64,000 bases of DNA from Pseudonocardia alaniniphila. GTDB lineage: Bacteria; Actinomycetota; Actinomycetes; Mycobacteriales; Pseudonocardiaceae. Below, one piece after another: positions 34,882 to 42,849 of this stretch (the first letter of the stretch is position 1; each line of letters opens with the position of its first letter). Made by a program: the position numbers and the translations under genes. The stretch covers positions 236,407 to 300,406 of the forward strand of contig NZ_JAKXMK010000008.1 of assembly GCF_022524485.1 (NCBI RefSeq). The letters are read 5' to 3'. Below the pieces are notes generated by a model that had not been told where the DNA came from, ran no database searches, and saw only the letters and a program-made list of their open reading frames with translations.

Positions 34882-35829
34882 TCACGGGAGCGGTCCGGAG
34901 CCAAGGTGCTCGCGCCGCCAGCCGGTCGGCGTCGTGCCGTACTGACGCCGGAACGCCCGTCCGAACGTGGTGATGTCGAGGAACCCGACCGCAGCCGCGA
35001 TGCCCGGCATCGCGAGCCGGGCGTACCTCGGGTCGGACAGCATCAACCGTGCAGCGAGCAGCCGCTGCTCGCGCAGGTACGCACCGGGCGTTGTCCCGAT
35101 CTGTGCGAACAGGCTGTACATGTGGCGGACCGACACGTGGTGCCGGCGCGCCAGCTCCTCGACCCGCAGCTGCGGATCGGCCAGGTGTTCGCGGACGTGC
35201 GTACGCATCATGTCGAGCAACACCTCCTCGGAGCCGGTCCCGCCCGGTACCGAGGGGGTGACGTCCCGCAACGCCATGACGAGCAGATCGACCGCAGCGC
35301 GCCCGGCGTCGAGTCGCTGCAGCGCGGTGAGGTCGTCGGCCATCTCGAACAGCCGATCGAGGTAGCCGTACACCATCTGCATGGCAGGGGCTGCCGGGTC
35401 GATGCTGCGTGCACAGCAGTCGGTGATCTCGGCGGTGGGGAGCGGGAGCAGCTCGCGGGGAAAACGCAGATTCACGCTGAGTACCTCGGCCGACGAGACT
35501 CGCTCGTAGCGGCTACGTCCCTCGATCAGAATGCCCGAGCCGGCCGCCAGCTCGGCGACGCGGTCGTGCTGGCGGACGTGGCCCCGACCGGCCAGCTGCC
35601 GCACGGAGAAGAGCATCAGGTCGTCGACCGACGCTCTCGCCGCCATCCGGTCGGTCCGGACCGCGGATATCGGCCCTCGGAACTGCGACCGAGAGAGCGT
35701 GAGGGCATCGCCCAGTTCCTGGACGGCCGACCACCCGCGGAAGTCGGGAGCCGTCCGAGCGATCATCGGTGTGTAGATCTGCCTGGTGACGTCTTCGTAC
35801 TCCTCACCGGAGAACTCCCAAATCTGCAC
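34882..35829 (-). CDS. AraC-family regulator (copy B)
   Basis: A 315-residue paralogue of the regulator at 17498-18496. It has the same sensor region, the same double helix-turn-helix (VEELARRHHVSVRHMYSLF and MPGIAAAVGFLDITTFGRAF) and the same ending, RRQYGTTPTGWRREHL. The last ten residues of the two copies differ. A nested palindrome lies 30-68 bp upstream of the start (35859-35897). It is divergent from the MarR-F420-LLM group at 36037, which could be a target. The effector is unknown. Confidence 0.92.
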   Translation of the reverse strand: MQIWEFSGEEYEDVTRQIYTPMIARTAPDFRGWSAVQELGDALTLSRSQFRGPISAVRTDRMAARASVDDLMLFSVRQLAGRGHVRQHDRVAELAAGSGILIEGRSRYERVSSAEVLSVNLRFPRELLPLPTAEITDCCARSIDPAAPAMQMVYGYLDRLFEMADDLTALQRLDAGRAAVDLLVMALRDVTPSVPGGTGSEEVLLDMMRTHVREHLADPQLRVEELARRHHVSVRHMYSLFAQIGTTPGAYLREQRLLAARLMLSDPRYARLAMPGIAAAVGFLDITTFGRAFRRQYGTTPTGWRREHLGSGPLP

Positions 35830-35858
35830 GGCCCTGAGGCTAGCTCCGGGCCATCCCC

Positions 35859-35897
35859 CCAGGTAGCAGCACTGCGAGTGCTCTTAGTGCTACCTGG
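35859..35897. promoter_or_regulatory. Nested palindrome upstream of AraC copy B
   Basis: CCAGGTAGCA (35859-35868) and TGCTACCTGG (35888-35897) are perfect 10-bp arms. Between them GCACT-GCG-AGTGC (35869-35881) is a second perfect dyad. The position, just before the AraC start, fits an autoregulatory operator. Nothing similar lies upstream of copy A. Confidence 0.5.
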
Positions 35898-36036
35898 ACG
35901 GCTGTTGTCGTGACACGCAACCACCGTCGTTGGCACGACTCGGCCCGAGCCGGACAAAAATGAGGTACCGCACGGCCTCCTCCTAGTTGATGCGTCACCA
36001 TTCGGTTATTGTTGACACATCCTCAAAGGGGGAGCG

Positions 36037-36519
36037 ATGACCACTGACGTCCCGGTCGTGCGACGGCGCATGACCTCGCGAGAGCTACGGATCTGGCGGG
36101 CACTGCTCGACACGACCGCGGACCTGCGGCGGGTTCTCGGCGCCCAGCTGCAGGAGTCGAACCTCTCGCCTGCCGACTACGCGGTGCTGCTCGCGCTCAG
36201 CGAGGCCGTGGGACGCGAAGTACGGTCCACGCAGCTTGCGGCGATGATGGAGTGGGAGCGGAGCCGCCTCTCGCACCACCTCGGACGGATGGAACGGCGC
36301 GGCCTCATCCGGCGCGACGAGTGCCCCACCGACAACCGTGGCGCCCTCGTGTCCTTGACCGCGGACGGGGCAGACGTCTTCCGCCGCGCATCGTCCCCAC
36401 ACCTGCGAGCGATCAAGCGGCACTTCGCCGACGCCTTGACTCCCGCGCAGTTCGACGCGCTGGCCGAGATCCTCGACGCCATCCGCCGGCACCTCGACCG
36501 CGAGACCGACCAGTCATGA
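36037..36519 (+). CDS. MarR-family transcriptional regulator
   Basis: A 160-residue winged-helix protein: LSPADYAVLLALSEAVGREV, WERSRLSHHLGRMERRGLI as the recognition helix, and DNRGALVSLTADGADVF as the wing. Its ribosome site is GGGGGAG. An imperfect inverted repeat, GATGCGTCA (35989-35997) and TGACACATC (36013-36021), lies just upstream and may be its operator. Its stop overlaps the start of a broken reductase frame (ATGA), with an LLM oxidoreductase beyond. Together these suggest that it once controlled a small redox operon. Confidence 0.9.
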   Translation: MTTDVPVVRRRMTSRELRIWRALLDTTADLRRVLGAQLQESNLSPADYAVLLALSEAVGREVRSTQLAAMMEWERSRLSHHLGRMERRGLIRRDECPTDNRGALVSLTADGADVFRRASSPHLRAIKRHFADALTPAQFDALAEILDAIRRHLDRETDQS

Positions 36520-36675
36520 CGCACCCGTGCCCGCGGCTCGCCGTGCTGGGCACGGGCCACGTCGGCTCGACCCTCGCCAGGGTGGCGGCCGAAGCCGGTC
36601 TCGACGCCGACGCGCCGGCGTGAGTTCGCGCTGGCCGGCAGCCGCGGCCCGAAGACCATCCACCTCGCTCCAGTA
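36516..36675 (+). pseudogene. Remnant of an NADPH-dependent F420 reductase-like gene
   Basis: The first 35 codons (RLAVLGTGHVGSTLARVAAE) are the Rossmann GxGxxG start of the F420-dependent NADP reductase family and then stop at 36621-36623. In another frame directly after, REFALAGSRGPKTI continues the family pattern (usually a V.L..SRGPE segment). A frameshift near 36605-36615 therefore interrupts the gene, and everything downstream of about 36675 is missing. The ATG overlaps the MarR stop, so the intact ancestor was co-translated with it. Confidence 0.7.
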
Positions 36676-36692
36676 CGAAAAAGGGAATCATC

Positions 36693-37754
36693 ATGAACGC
36701 CCCCGACCCCCAGTTCCCGATCGTCCTCGGCCTCGACACCTTCGGCGACGTCGCCCGGGACGATCAGGGCCGGCTCGTGTCGCACGCCCAGGCCATCCGC
36801 AACCTCGTCGACGAGGGCGTGCAGGCCGAGGCCGTCGGACTCGACTTCTTCGGCATCGGCGAGCACCACACCCCGGACATGCCGCTGTCCGCCGCCGACG
36901 TCGTGCTGGGCGCGATCGCGGCGCGCACCGAGCGCATCCGGCTCGGATCCGCTGTGACCGTGCTGAGCTCCGACGACCCCGTCCGCGTCTTCCAGCGCTA
37001 CTCGACGCTCGACGCCGTCTCCAACGGGCGCGCCGAGGTGATCCTCGGCCGTGGTTCCAGCGTCGACTCGTTCCCGCTCTTCGGCTACGACCTCGAGGAC
37101 TACGAGGAGCTGTTCGAGGAGAAGACGAACCTGTTCGCCGAGCTGCTCAAGGGTGGACCGGTCACCTGGCACGGCACGACCCGCGCCGCGCTCGTCGACC
37201 AGGACGTGGTGCCCCACGTCGAATCGGGCCGGTTCCCCGCGTGGATCGGAGTCGGCGGCAGCCCCCAGTCCGTCATCCGCGCTGCCCGCTACGGCTTCTC
37301 GCTGATGCTCGCGATCATCGGCGGCTCGCCCCGACGCTTCGCGCCCTTCTCCGAGCTCTTCGCCCACGCCCTGAAGCAGCTCGGACAGCCGGCACGCCCG
37401 GTCGGAGTGCACTCACCCGGACACGTCGCCCACACCGACGAGCAGGCCGCCGAGGAGTTCTGGCCGCACTACCTCCAGGTGATCACACAGGTCAGCAGGA
37501 CCCGTGGCTTCCGGATCCCGACCAAGGAGTCGTTCATGCACGACATCGGGCCCGGCGGCGCGCTCTACATCGGCTCGCCCGAGACCGTCGCCCAGAAAAT
37601 CGCGGCGAACATGACCGCTCTCGGGGCCACGCGGTTCGACCTCAAGTACGGCATCGGCGGGCTCTCGCACGACAAGCTCATGACCAACATCGAACTGTTC
37701 GGGACGAAGGTGGCGCCGCGGGTCCGCGAGCTTCTCGCCTCAAAACCTCCGTGA
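36693..37754 (+). CDS. LLM-class flavin-dependent oxidoreductase
   Basis: A 353-residue luciferase-like monooxygenase: IVLGLDTFGDV at the start, GLDFFGIGEHHTPDMPLSAA, VILGRGSSVDSFPLFGYDLE in the middle and FPAWIGVGGSPQSVIRAARY. It belongs to the branch often called putative FMN-dependent luciferase-like monooxygenases. The gene follows the MarR gene and the reductase remnant and is probably MarR-controlled. If the remnant once recycled its cofactor, that supply is now broken here. The substrate is unknown. Confidence 0.9.
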   Translation: MNAPDPQFPIVLGLDTFGDVARDDQGRLVSHAQAIRNLVDEGVQAEAVGLDFFGIGEHHTPDMPLSAADVVLGAIAARTERIRLGSAVTVLSSDDPVRVFQRYSTLDAVSNGRAEVILGRGSSVDSFPLFGYDLEDYEELFEEKTNLFAELLKGGPVTWHGTTRAALVDQDVVPHVESGRFPAWIGVGGSPQSVIRAARYGFSLMLAIIGGSPRRFAPFSELFAHALKQLGQPARPVGVHSPGHVAHTDEQAAEEFWPHYLQVITQVSRTRGFRIPTKESFMHDIGPGGALYIGSPETVAQKIAANMTALGATRFDLKYGIGGLSHDKLMTNIELFGTKVAPRVRELLASKPP

Positions 37755-37924
37755 CCTGGGCGGGAAACGGCGAGCTCCTGCCGACTTCTGCGCCCCGGTG
37801 GCACGCAGTGCAACGAAGGTCACCGTTCGCACGGTCTGTGTCCCGAGTTGCGACAGTCGGTAGGTTCAGGTGATCGTCGCCGAGGCGCCGACCCGCACGA
37901 CCACCTCCGTCGCAAGGAGCCGCG

Positions 37925-38572
37925 ATCACGTTCCCGGAGTACCTGCTCGACCACTATGACCGGCTGCTCGAACTGTCGCTCGAGCACCTCGCCGTCGTGC
38001 TCGCCGGTCTGCTCATCGGCAGCGTGGTCGGGTTGGCCCTGGGCATGACCGTCCACCGCCGGCCGCGCGCGCGGACCCTCACCATCAACGCCTGCGGGCT
38101 GATCCTCACCGTGCCGTCGCTGGCGATGTACGCACTGCTGCTCGCGCTGCTGGGCACCATCGGGACCGTGCCGGTGGTCGTCGCGCTGGCGCTGTACTCG
38201 CTGCTGCCGATCGTGCGTAACACGATCACCGGCCTGACCGGGGTCGACGCGGCGGTCGTCGAGGCTGCCCAAGGCGTCGGGATGGGGCGCTGGCGCAGGC
38301 TGGTGAGCATCGAACTGCCGCTGGCGTGGCCGGTCGTGGTCACCGGGGTTCGGGTGTCGGCGGTGCTGCTGGTGGGAGTGGCGGCGCTGGGCCCGATCAT
38401 CGGCGGCCCCGGACTCGGCGAGCTGATCTTCTCGGGCCTGCGGGTGATCTCGAGTCCCAACGCCGTCAACCTCGCCCTCATGGGCACGCTCGGTGTCGTG
38501 CTCGTGGGAATGCTCCTCGACGGTGCGTTCCTCGTCCTGACCCGCGTGACGACGTCCAGGGGAATTCGCTGA
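37925..38572 (+). CDS. Osmoprotectant ABC transporter permease 1 (OpuCB/ProW-like); no normal start codon
   Basis: Inner-membrane permease of a glycine-betaine/choline-type importer with about five helices, for example VVLAGLLIGSVVGLALGM. The EAA-like loop is AVVEAAQGVGMGRWRRLVSI. Homologues begin MTFxEYLxDH. Here TFPEYLLDHYDRLLELSLEH is preceded by ATC at 37925, exactly 5 bases after AAGGAG, so ATC appears to stand where ATG is expected. The first in-frame normal start is a GTG at 37997, which would remove 24 residues including that conserved opening. A stop at 37871 excludes starts further upstream. The operon continues with the ATPase (TGATG overlap). Confidence 0.85.
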   Translation: MTFPEYLLDHYDRLLELSLEHLAVVLAGLLIGSVVGLALGMTVHRRPRARTLTINACGLILTVPSLAMYALLLALLGTIGTVPVVVALALYSLLPIVRNTITGLTGVDAAVVEAAQGVGMGRWRRLVSIELPLAWPVVVTGVRVSAVLLVGVAALGPIIGGPGLGELIFSGLRVISSPNAVNLALMGTLGVVLVGMLLDGAFLVLTRVTTSRGIR

Positions 38573-39729
38573 TGCCCGACATGATCGAGCTGGAACAGCT
38601 GACCAAGCGGTACGACGGCCGGCCGTCCCCGGCGGTCGACTCCCTGGATCTGAGGATCGCCGAAGGCGAGATCGTCATCCTCGTCGGCCCGTCGGGCTGC
38701 GGGAAGACCACGACCCTCAAGATGATCAACCGGATCATCGAGCCGTCGTCGGGGATCATCCGGCTGCAGGGCGAGGACGTGACCAGGGAGAACCCCGACC
38801 GCCTCCGCCGCCGCATCGGCTATGTCATCCAGCAGGTCGGTCTCTTCCCCCACCAGACCATCGGACGCAACATCACCACGGTGCCCCGGCTGCTCGGTTG
38901 GCCGCAGAAGCGGATCGACGACCGGCTCGACGAGCTGATGCACCTCGTGGGCTTGGACCCCGCCACGTACCGCGACAGGTTCCCCAAAGAGCTCTCCGGA
39001 GGTCAGCGTCAGCGGGTCGGAGTCGCTCGCGCGCTGGCAGCGGACCCTCCGGTGATGCTGATGGACGAGCCGTTCGGCGCGCTCGACCCGATCAGCCGCG
39101 AACGCCTGCAGAACGAGTTCCTCCGCCTGCAGGAGGAGATCCGCAAGACCATCGTCTTCGTCACGCACGACATCGACGAAGCGATCAAGATGGGAGACCG
39201 GATCGCCATCCTCCGCGAGGGGTCGGTGGTCGCGCAGTACGACACCCCGGAGAGGGTGCTCGCGGCACCTGCCGACGACTTCGTGCGGGAGTTCATCGGC
39301 TCCGGCGCGTCGCTCAAGCGGCTCGGTCTCGTACGGGTACGCGACGTCGAGCTCGAGCAGTGGCCGACGTCCGCGATCAGCGCGGGCCGGGAGGCGGCGC
39401 TGCGCGCGCTCGAGGCGTCGGAACACGGGGCGCTGCTGCTGCTCGACGAGCAGCGCAGGCCACTGCGGTGGGCACATGCCCGTGAGCTGGGGCAGTCCGG
39501 CGGATCGCTCGAGGACGTGGGGCTGGAGGTCCGCGCGACGGTCGAGCCCACCGCGACGCTGGCGGGCGCGCTGGACGCGATGGTCGGTAGCCGCGTGGGT
39601 GTGGTGGTCGTCGTCGACGACTCCGGGGCGCTGCTGGGCACCGTCGACATGCGGGTGATCATGGCCGCGGTCGAGACCGTGCGCACCGACGCCCGCGAAC
39701 AGGTGCCCGAGGAGGTATCGGCTCGGTGA
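38572..39729 (+). CDS. Osmoprotectant ABC transporter ATP-binding protein (OpuCA/ProV-like)
   Basis: A 385-residue ATPase. The Walker A is GPSGCGKTTTLK, the signature LSGGQRQRVGVARAL and Walker B VMLMDEPFGALD, followed by the switch His in VTHDIDEA. Residues beyond about 250 form a pair of CBS-like segments (ATLAGALDAMVGSRVGVVVV, GALLGTVDMRVIMAAVE), which in OpuA sense ionic strength. The ATG overlaps the permease stop, and its own stop overlaps the next permease start (GTGA). Confidence 0.95.
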   Translation: MPDMIELEQLTKRYDGRPSPAVDSLDLRIAEGEIVILVGPSGCGKTTTLKMINRIIEPSSGIIRLQGEDVTRENPDRLRRRIGYVIQQVGLFPHQTIGRNITTVPRLLGWPQKRIDDRLDELMHLVGLDPATYRDRFPKELSGGQRQRVGVARALAADPPVMLMDEPFGALDPISRERLQNEFLRLQEEIRKTIVFVTHDIDEAIKMGDRIAILREGSVVAQYDTPERVLAAPADDFVREFIGSGASLKRLGLVRVRDVELEQWPTSAISAGREAALRALEASEHGALLLLDEQRRPLRWAHARELGQSGGSLEDVGLEVRATVEPTATLAGALDAMVGSRVGVVVVVDDSGALLGTVDMRVIMAAVETVRTDAREQVPEEVSAR

Positions 39730-40523
39730 GCCTCGCCATCGAGGATCCGTACGCCCGCAGCGATGAGATGCTCGACCAGCCCGGTCCGCACAGGTCCCGG
39801 GCGGCGTGGTGGCGGCGCTACCTCGGCGTTCCTGCGGTGCTGGCACTCGTCTGCATCGGCGTCGCCGTCTTCGTCGCCGTTGCCGACCTCGACGACGTCG
39901 AGCAGCGTTTGCTCACCCTCGGCGGCCTGCTCAACGCCACGCTCGTGCACCTGCAGCTCGTCGGTCTCTCCACGCTGCTGGTCATCGTCATCGCCGTGCC
40001 GCTGGGGATCCTGGTCACCAGGCCTGCGGCACGCCGGCTGACCCCGCTCGTCGTCGGGCTGGGCAACATCGCGCAGTCGGTGCCCTCGCTCGGCGTGATC
40101 GTTCTCTTCGCGATCCTGTTCGCCCCCGGGTTCCGGGGTGCTGTCGTCGCGCTGGTCGTCTACGCGTTCCTTCCCATCCTGCGCAACACGATCGTCGGGC
40201 TGCAGCAGATCGATCCGTTCGTCGTGGAATCGGCGCGGGGCATGGGCATGTCGAGCAACCGAGTGCTGCGTGAGATCGAGTTGCCGCTCGCCGTGCCGGT
40301 GATCCTCGCCGGCGTGCGCACCGCGGCCGTCATCAACGTCGGGACGGCCACCATCGGTGCGCTCACCAATGCCGGAGGGCTCGGCAGCGTCGTGTACGGC
40401 GGAATCGTGCAGAGCCGCACGCCCGTCATCGTGGTCGCGAGCATTCTCACCGCGGTGCTCGCCCTCCTGGTCGACCACGTGCTCGGCGTGGCGGAGGACG
40501 TTCTCCGGCCTCGCGGCCTGTAG
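39726..40523 (+). CDS. Osmoprotectant ABC transporter permease 2 (OpuCD/ProW-like)
   Basis: A 265-residue permease with a 30-residue cytoplasmic N-terminus and six helices. Characteristic parts are NIAQSVPSLGVIVLFAILFA, the loop FVVESARGMGMSSNRVLREI and the late INVGTATIGALTNAGGLG. The GTG start overlaps the ATPase stop. Two permease genes with one ATPase and one binding protein is the OpuC arrangement. Confidence 0.94.
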   Translation: MSLAIEDPYARSDEMLDQPGPHRSRAAWWRRYLGVPAVLALVCIGVAVFVAVADLDDVEQRLLTLGGLLNATLVHLQLVGLSTLLVIVIAVPLGILVTRPAARRLTPLVVGLGNIAQSVPSLGVIVLFAILFAPGFRGAVVALVVYAFLPILRNTIVGLQQIDPFVVESARGMGMSSNRVLREIELPLAVPVILAGVRTAAVINVGTATIGALTNAGGLGSVVYGGIVQSRTPVIVVASILTAVLALLVDHVLGVAEDVLRPRGL

Positions 40524-40556
40524 GTCCATCGAGATTCACTCGCCAAAGGAGGCGCT

Positions 40557-41549
40557 GTGCCGTTTTGTGCCACGACGACCCGCAAGCTCCGTGTGCTGAG
40601 CGCACTGGCCGTGGCCGGCCTGCTCGCGCTATCGGGATGCAGTAGCGGCGCAGGTGGCTCGGGCGGCGCCGACACGGGCGACTCGGTCGCGGCGAGCATC
40701 CACCTGGCAGGCACCCAGATCGCCGTGGGCTCCAAGGAGTTCACCGAGCAGCAGATCCTCGGCCAGGTGGCCGTGCAGGCCCTGGAAGCCGCCGGTGCGA
40801 CGGTGGACGACCGCACGAACCTCGTCGGCACGCCCGTCGTGCGCGGCGCGTTGCAGTCGGGCGAGATCGACATGTACTGGGAGTACACGGGCACCGCATG
40901 GCTCGGGCCGCTCGGCAACACCGATCCGATCCCCGGCGAGCAGGCCCAGTTCGACGCCGTGAAGCAAGCCGACGCCGCGAACGGGATCACCTGGTTCGCC
41001 ATGGCCGGCGCCAACAACGCCTACGCGATCGCCGCGAACCCCGACGCCGCGAAGGAGCTCGGCGTCTCCACCATCAGCGACTGGGCGCGGTTGGCGCAGC
41101 AGAACCCGCGGGCGGCCGCCCTGTGCACCTCCGCGGAGTTCCCCACCCGCAACGACGGCCTGCCCGCGGTCGAGAAAACCTACGGCTTCGACCTCCCCGC
41201 CGCCAATGTCGCCGTTCTCGACTTCGGGCTGGTCTACACGAGCGTCGCCGCGCGCGAGCCGTGCAACTTCGCGGTCGTCTTCGGCACCGACGCCCAGGTG
41301 CTCCAGAACAAGCTCGTCGTACTCCAGGACGACAAGCAGGCCCTGGCCACCTACAACGTGGCCGTCAGCATGCGGACGGACGTGTACCAGGCCAACGCGG
41401 CCGCCTACGACACACTGTTCGGCGCGATCGCGAAGCAACTCACCACCGAGCGCGCCACGCAGCTCAACGCCAAGGTCGACATCGACGGCGAGACGCCCGA
41501 GGACGCCGCCAGGGAGTTCCTCGTCGAGACCAAGATCATCAACGGCTGA
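40557..41549 (+). CDS. Osmoprotectant-binding lipoprotein (OpuCC/ProX-like)
   Basis: A 330-residue exported lipoprotein. The signal peptide RVLSALAVAGLLALSGC ends with the lipobox cysteine. The mature domain starts IAVGSKEFTEQQILGQVAVQ, the signature of quaternary-amine binding proteins, and DMYWEYTGTAWLG carries aromatic residues of the expected cage. The GTG at 40557 follows an ideal AAAGGAGG at 5 bases. The uptake system is complete: two permeases, ATPase and binder. Betaine, choline or carnitine are the likely substrates. Confidence 0.94.
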   Translation: MPFCATTTRKLRVLSALAVAGLLALSGCSSGAGGSGGADTGDSVAASIHLAGTQIAVGSKEFTEQQILGQVAVQALEAAGATVDDRTNLVGTPVVRGALQSGEIDMYWEYTGTAWLGPLGNTDPIPGEQAQFDAVKQADAANGITWFAMAGANNAYAIAANPDAAKELGVSTISDWARLAQQNPRAAALCTSAEFPTRNDGLPAVEKTYGFDLPAANVAVLDFGLVYTSVAAREPCNFAVVFGTDAQVLQNKLVVLQDDKQALATYNVAVSMRTDVYQANAAAYDTLFGAIAKQLTTERATQLNAKVDIDGETPEDAAREFLVETKIING

Positions 41550-41670
41550 CCCGCAAGGTCGATCTTCGCAGCTCAACGTGGGGGCATTGCCACAGCAGAG
41601 CCGTGAGAGAAGGGTGTCGGACGACCGGCGGCGCCGCCGGGGCGCCACCCCGATCGGAAGGGGGTGGATC

Positions 41671-42291
41671 GTGTACGCACGCTCCACCACAGTCCTCGCA
41701 CATTCGGAGGCGATCGACGCGGGAGTCGAGCACATCCGCGACGAGGTCATGCCGACGGTGTTGCGGGTAGACGGGTGCGTCGGCCTGTCCATGCTGGTCG
41801 ATCGCACATCCGGCTGCTGCATCATCACGACCGCATGGCGGGATGAGGAAGCCATGCACGCGAGTGAAGGCTGGCTACGACCCGTCCGCGAGCGGGCGGG
41901 CGAGGTGCTCGGCGGCAGGCCGCAGGTCGACGAGTGGGAGATCGCCGTCCTGCACCGCGATCACACCTCGAAGCCGGGCGCGTGCGTTCGCGCCACCTGG
42001 GTGCGGACGAATCCCGAGGACACCGACCGCCTCATCGACATCCACAGGTTGGGGCTGCTGCCGGAGATCGAGACCTACGACGGGTTCTGCAGCGCGAGCC
42101 TGATGGTCGATCGCACATCCGGCTATGCCGTCTCGTCGGTGACCTTCGACAGCCGCGACGCCATGGAGCGGACCCGCGACGCGGCGACCACTCTGCGGGA
42201 GTGGGGCACCAGGGAGGCGAATGGCCAGATCATCGAAGTGAGTGAGTTCGAACTGGCGCTCGCCCATCTGCGGGTCCCCGAGATGGCCTGA
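41671..42291 (+). CDS. Tandem ABM-like (monooxygenase-fold) protein
   Basis: A 206-residue protein made of two similar halves. MLVDRTSGCCIITTAW near residue 42 and MVDRTSGYAVSSVTFDS near 145 are internal repeats, as expected for two ferredoxin-like antibiotic-biosynthesis-monooxygenase-type domains. The GTG at 41671 has a GGAAGGGGG ribosome site; upstream in-frame codons give no family match. The family is common in actinobacteria and of undefined function. It is not in the osmoprotectant operon by sense of function, although it has the same orientation. Confidence 0.8.
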   Translation: MYARSTTVLAHSEAIDAGVEHIRDEVMPTVLRVDGCVGLSMLVDRTSGCCIITTAWRDEEAMHASEGWLRPVRERAGEVLGGRPQVDEWEIAVLHRDHTSKPGACVRATWVRTNPEDTDRLIDIHRLGLLPEIETYDGFCSASLMVDRTSGYAVSSVTFDSRDAMERTRDAATTLREWGTREANGQIIEVSEFELALAHLRVPEMA

Positions 42292-42311
42292 ACGGCGCGC
42301 GGCCGACTACA

Positions 42312-42355
42312 GCGACGGGGGAAACGCCCGGAGCCGGTCGGGCGCTCCCCGTCGC
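42312..42355. terminator. Two-tier GC hairpin between convergent genes
   Basis: The outer arms GCGACGGGG (42312-42320) and CCCCGTCGC (42347-42355) and inner arms CGCCCG and CGGGCG form a long stem. It lies 20 bp after one stop and 14 bp after the other, so it can serve both convergent genes. Its plan recalls the GATC palindromes but it lacks GATC ends. Confidence 0.6.
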
Positions 42356-42368
42356 GTCACGAGGTAGA

Positions 42369-42761
42369 TCAGGGTCGGTGCTCGGTGCCGGACGGCGGGG
42401 CCTGGGTGGCGGCGGGGGAGCCGGTGCCCGCCGCGCCGTCCGTGCCCGGCGTGGCGGCGGCCTGCCCGTCCGCCGTTCGCCCGCCGCGGCGCCAGAGAAG
42501 CCGACTCTGTCCGCTCCGGGTGCCGGCGACGTCGGCCGCCGGGTCCGCGTCCTTGTGGGAGACCACTCTCGACGCGAAGTTCTTCGCTGCGTGCGCGCCT
42601 TCACCGGCCATGTCCCAGCCACGTTCCCGCAGCCGCTTGGCCTGCGGCCCGTGGGCGTACTCGACCGCCTGCCTCCGCAGCTTGTCCAGCTGCCGGCGGC
42701 CGTCGGGCTGACCGGCGTAGTAGCCGATTCCGGCCGCAATCACGTGACTGAGCAGCCCCAT
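42369..42761 (-). CDS. Small actinobacterial membrane-associated protein (hypothetical)
   Basis: A 130-residue protein starting MGLLSHVIAAGIGYYAGQPD, followed by an amphipathic basic region (RRQLDKLRRQAVEYAHGPQ) and a low-complexity Ala/Gly/Pro tail. The short hydrophobic start suggests membrane contact, in the manner of YtxH-like proteins. The ATG at 42761 has GGAGG 5 bases upstream. No function is known. Confidence 0.75.
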   Translation of the reverse strand: MGLLSHVIAAGIGYYAGQPDGRRQLDKLRRQAVEYAHGPQAKRLRERGWDMAGEGAHAAKNFASRVVSHKDADPAADVAGTRSGQSRLLWRRGGRTADGQAAATPGTDGAAGTGSPAATQAPPSGTEHRP

Positions 42762-42849
42762 GGCGTCCTCCTGGATCATGTCCGAAGCGGTGCGCACGCC
42801 GATGTACGCACCCAGTCATCGGTTACCCGATCCCGATGGCGCTGATGCT

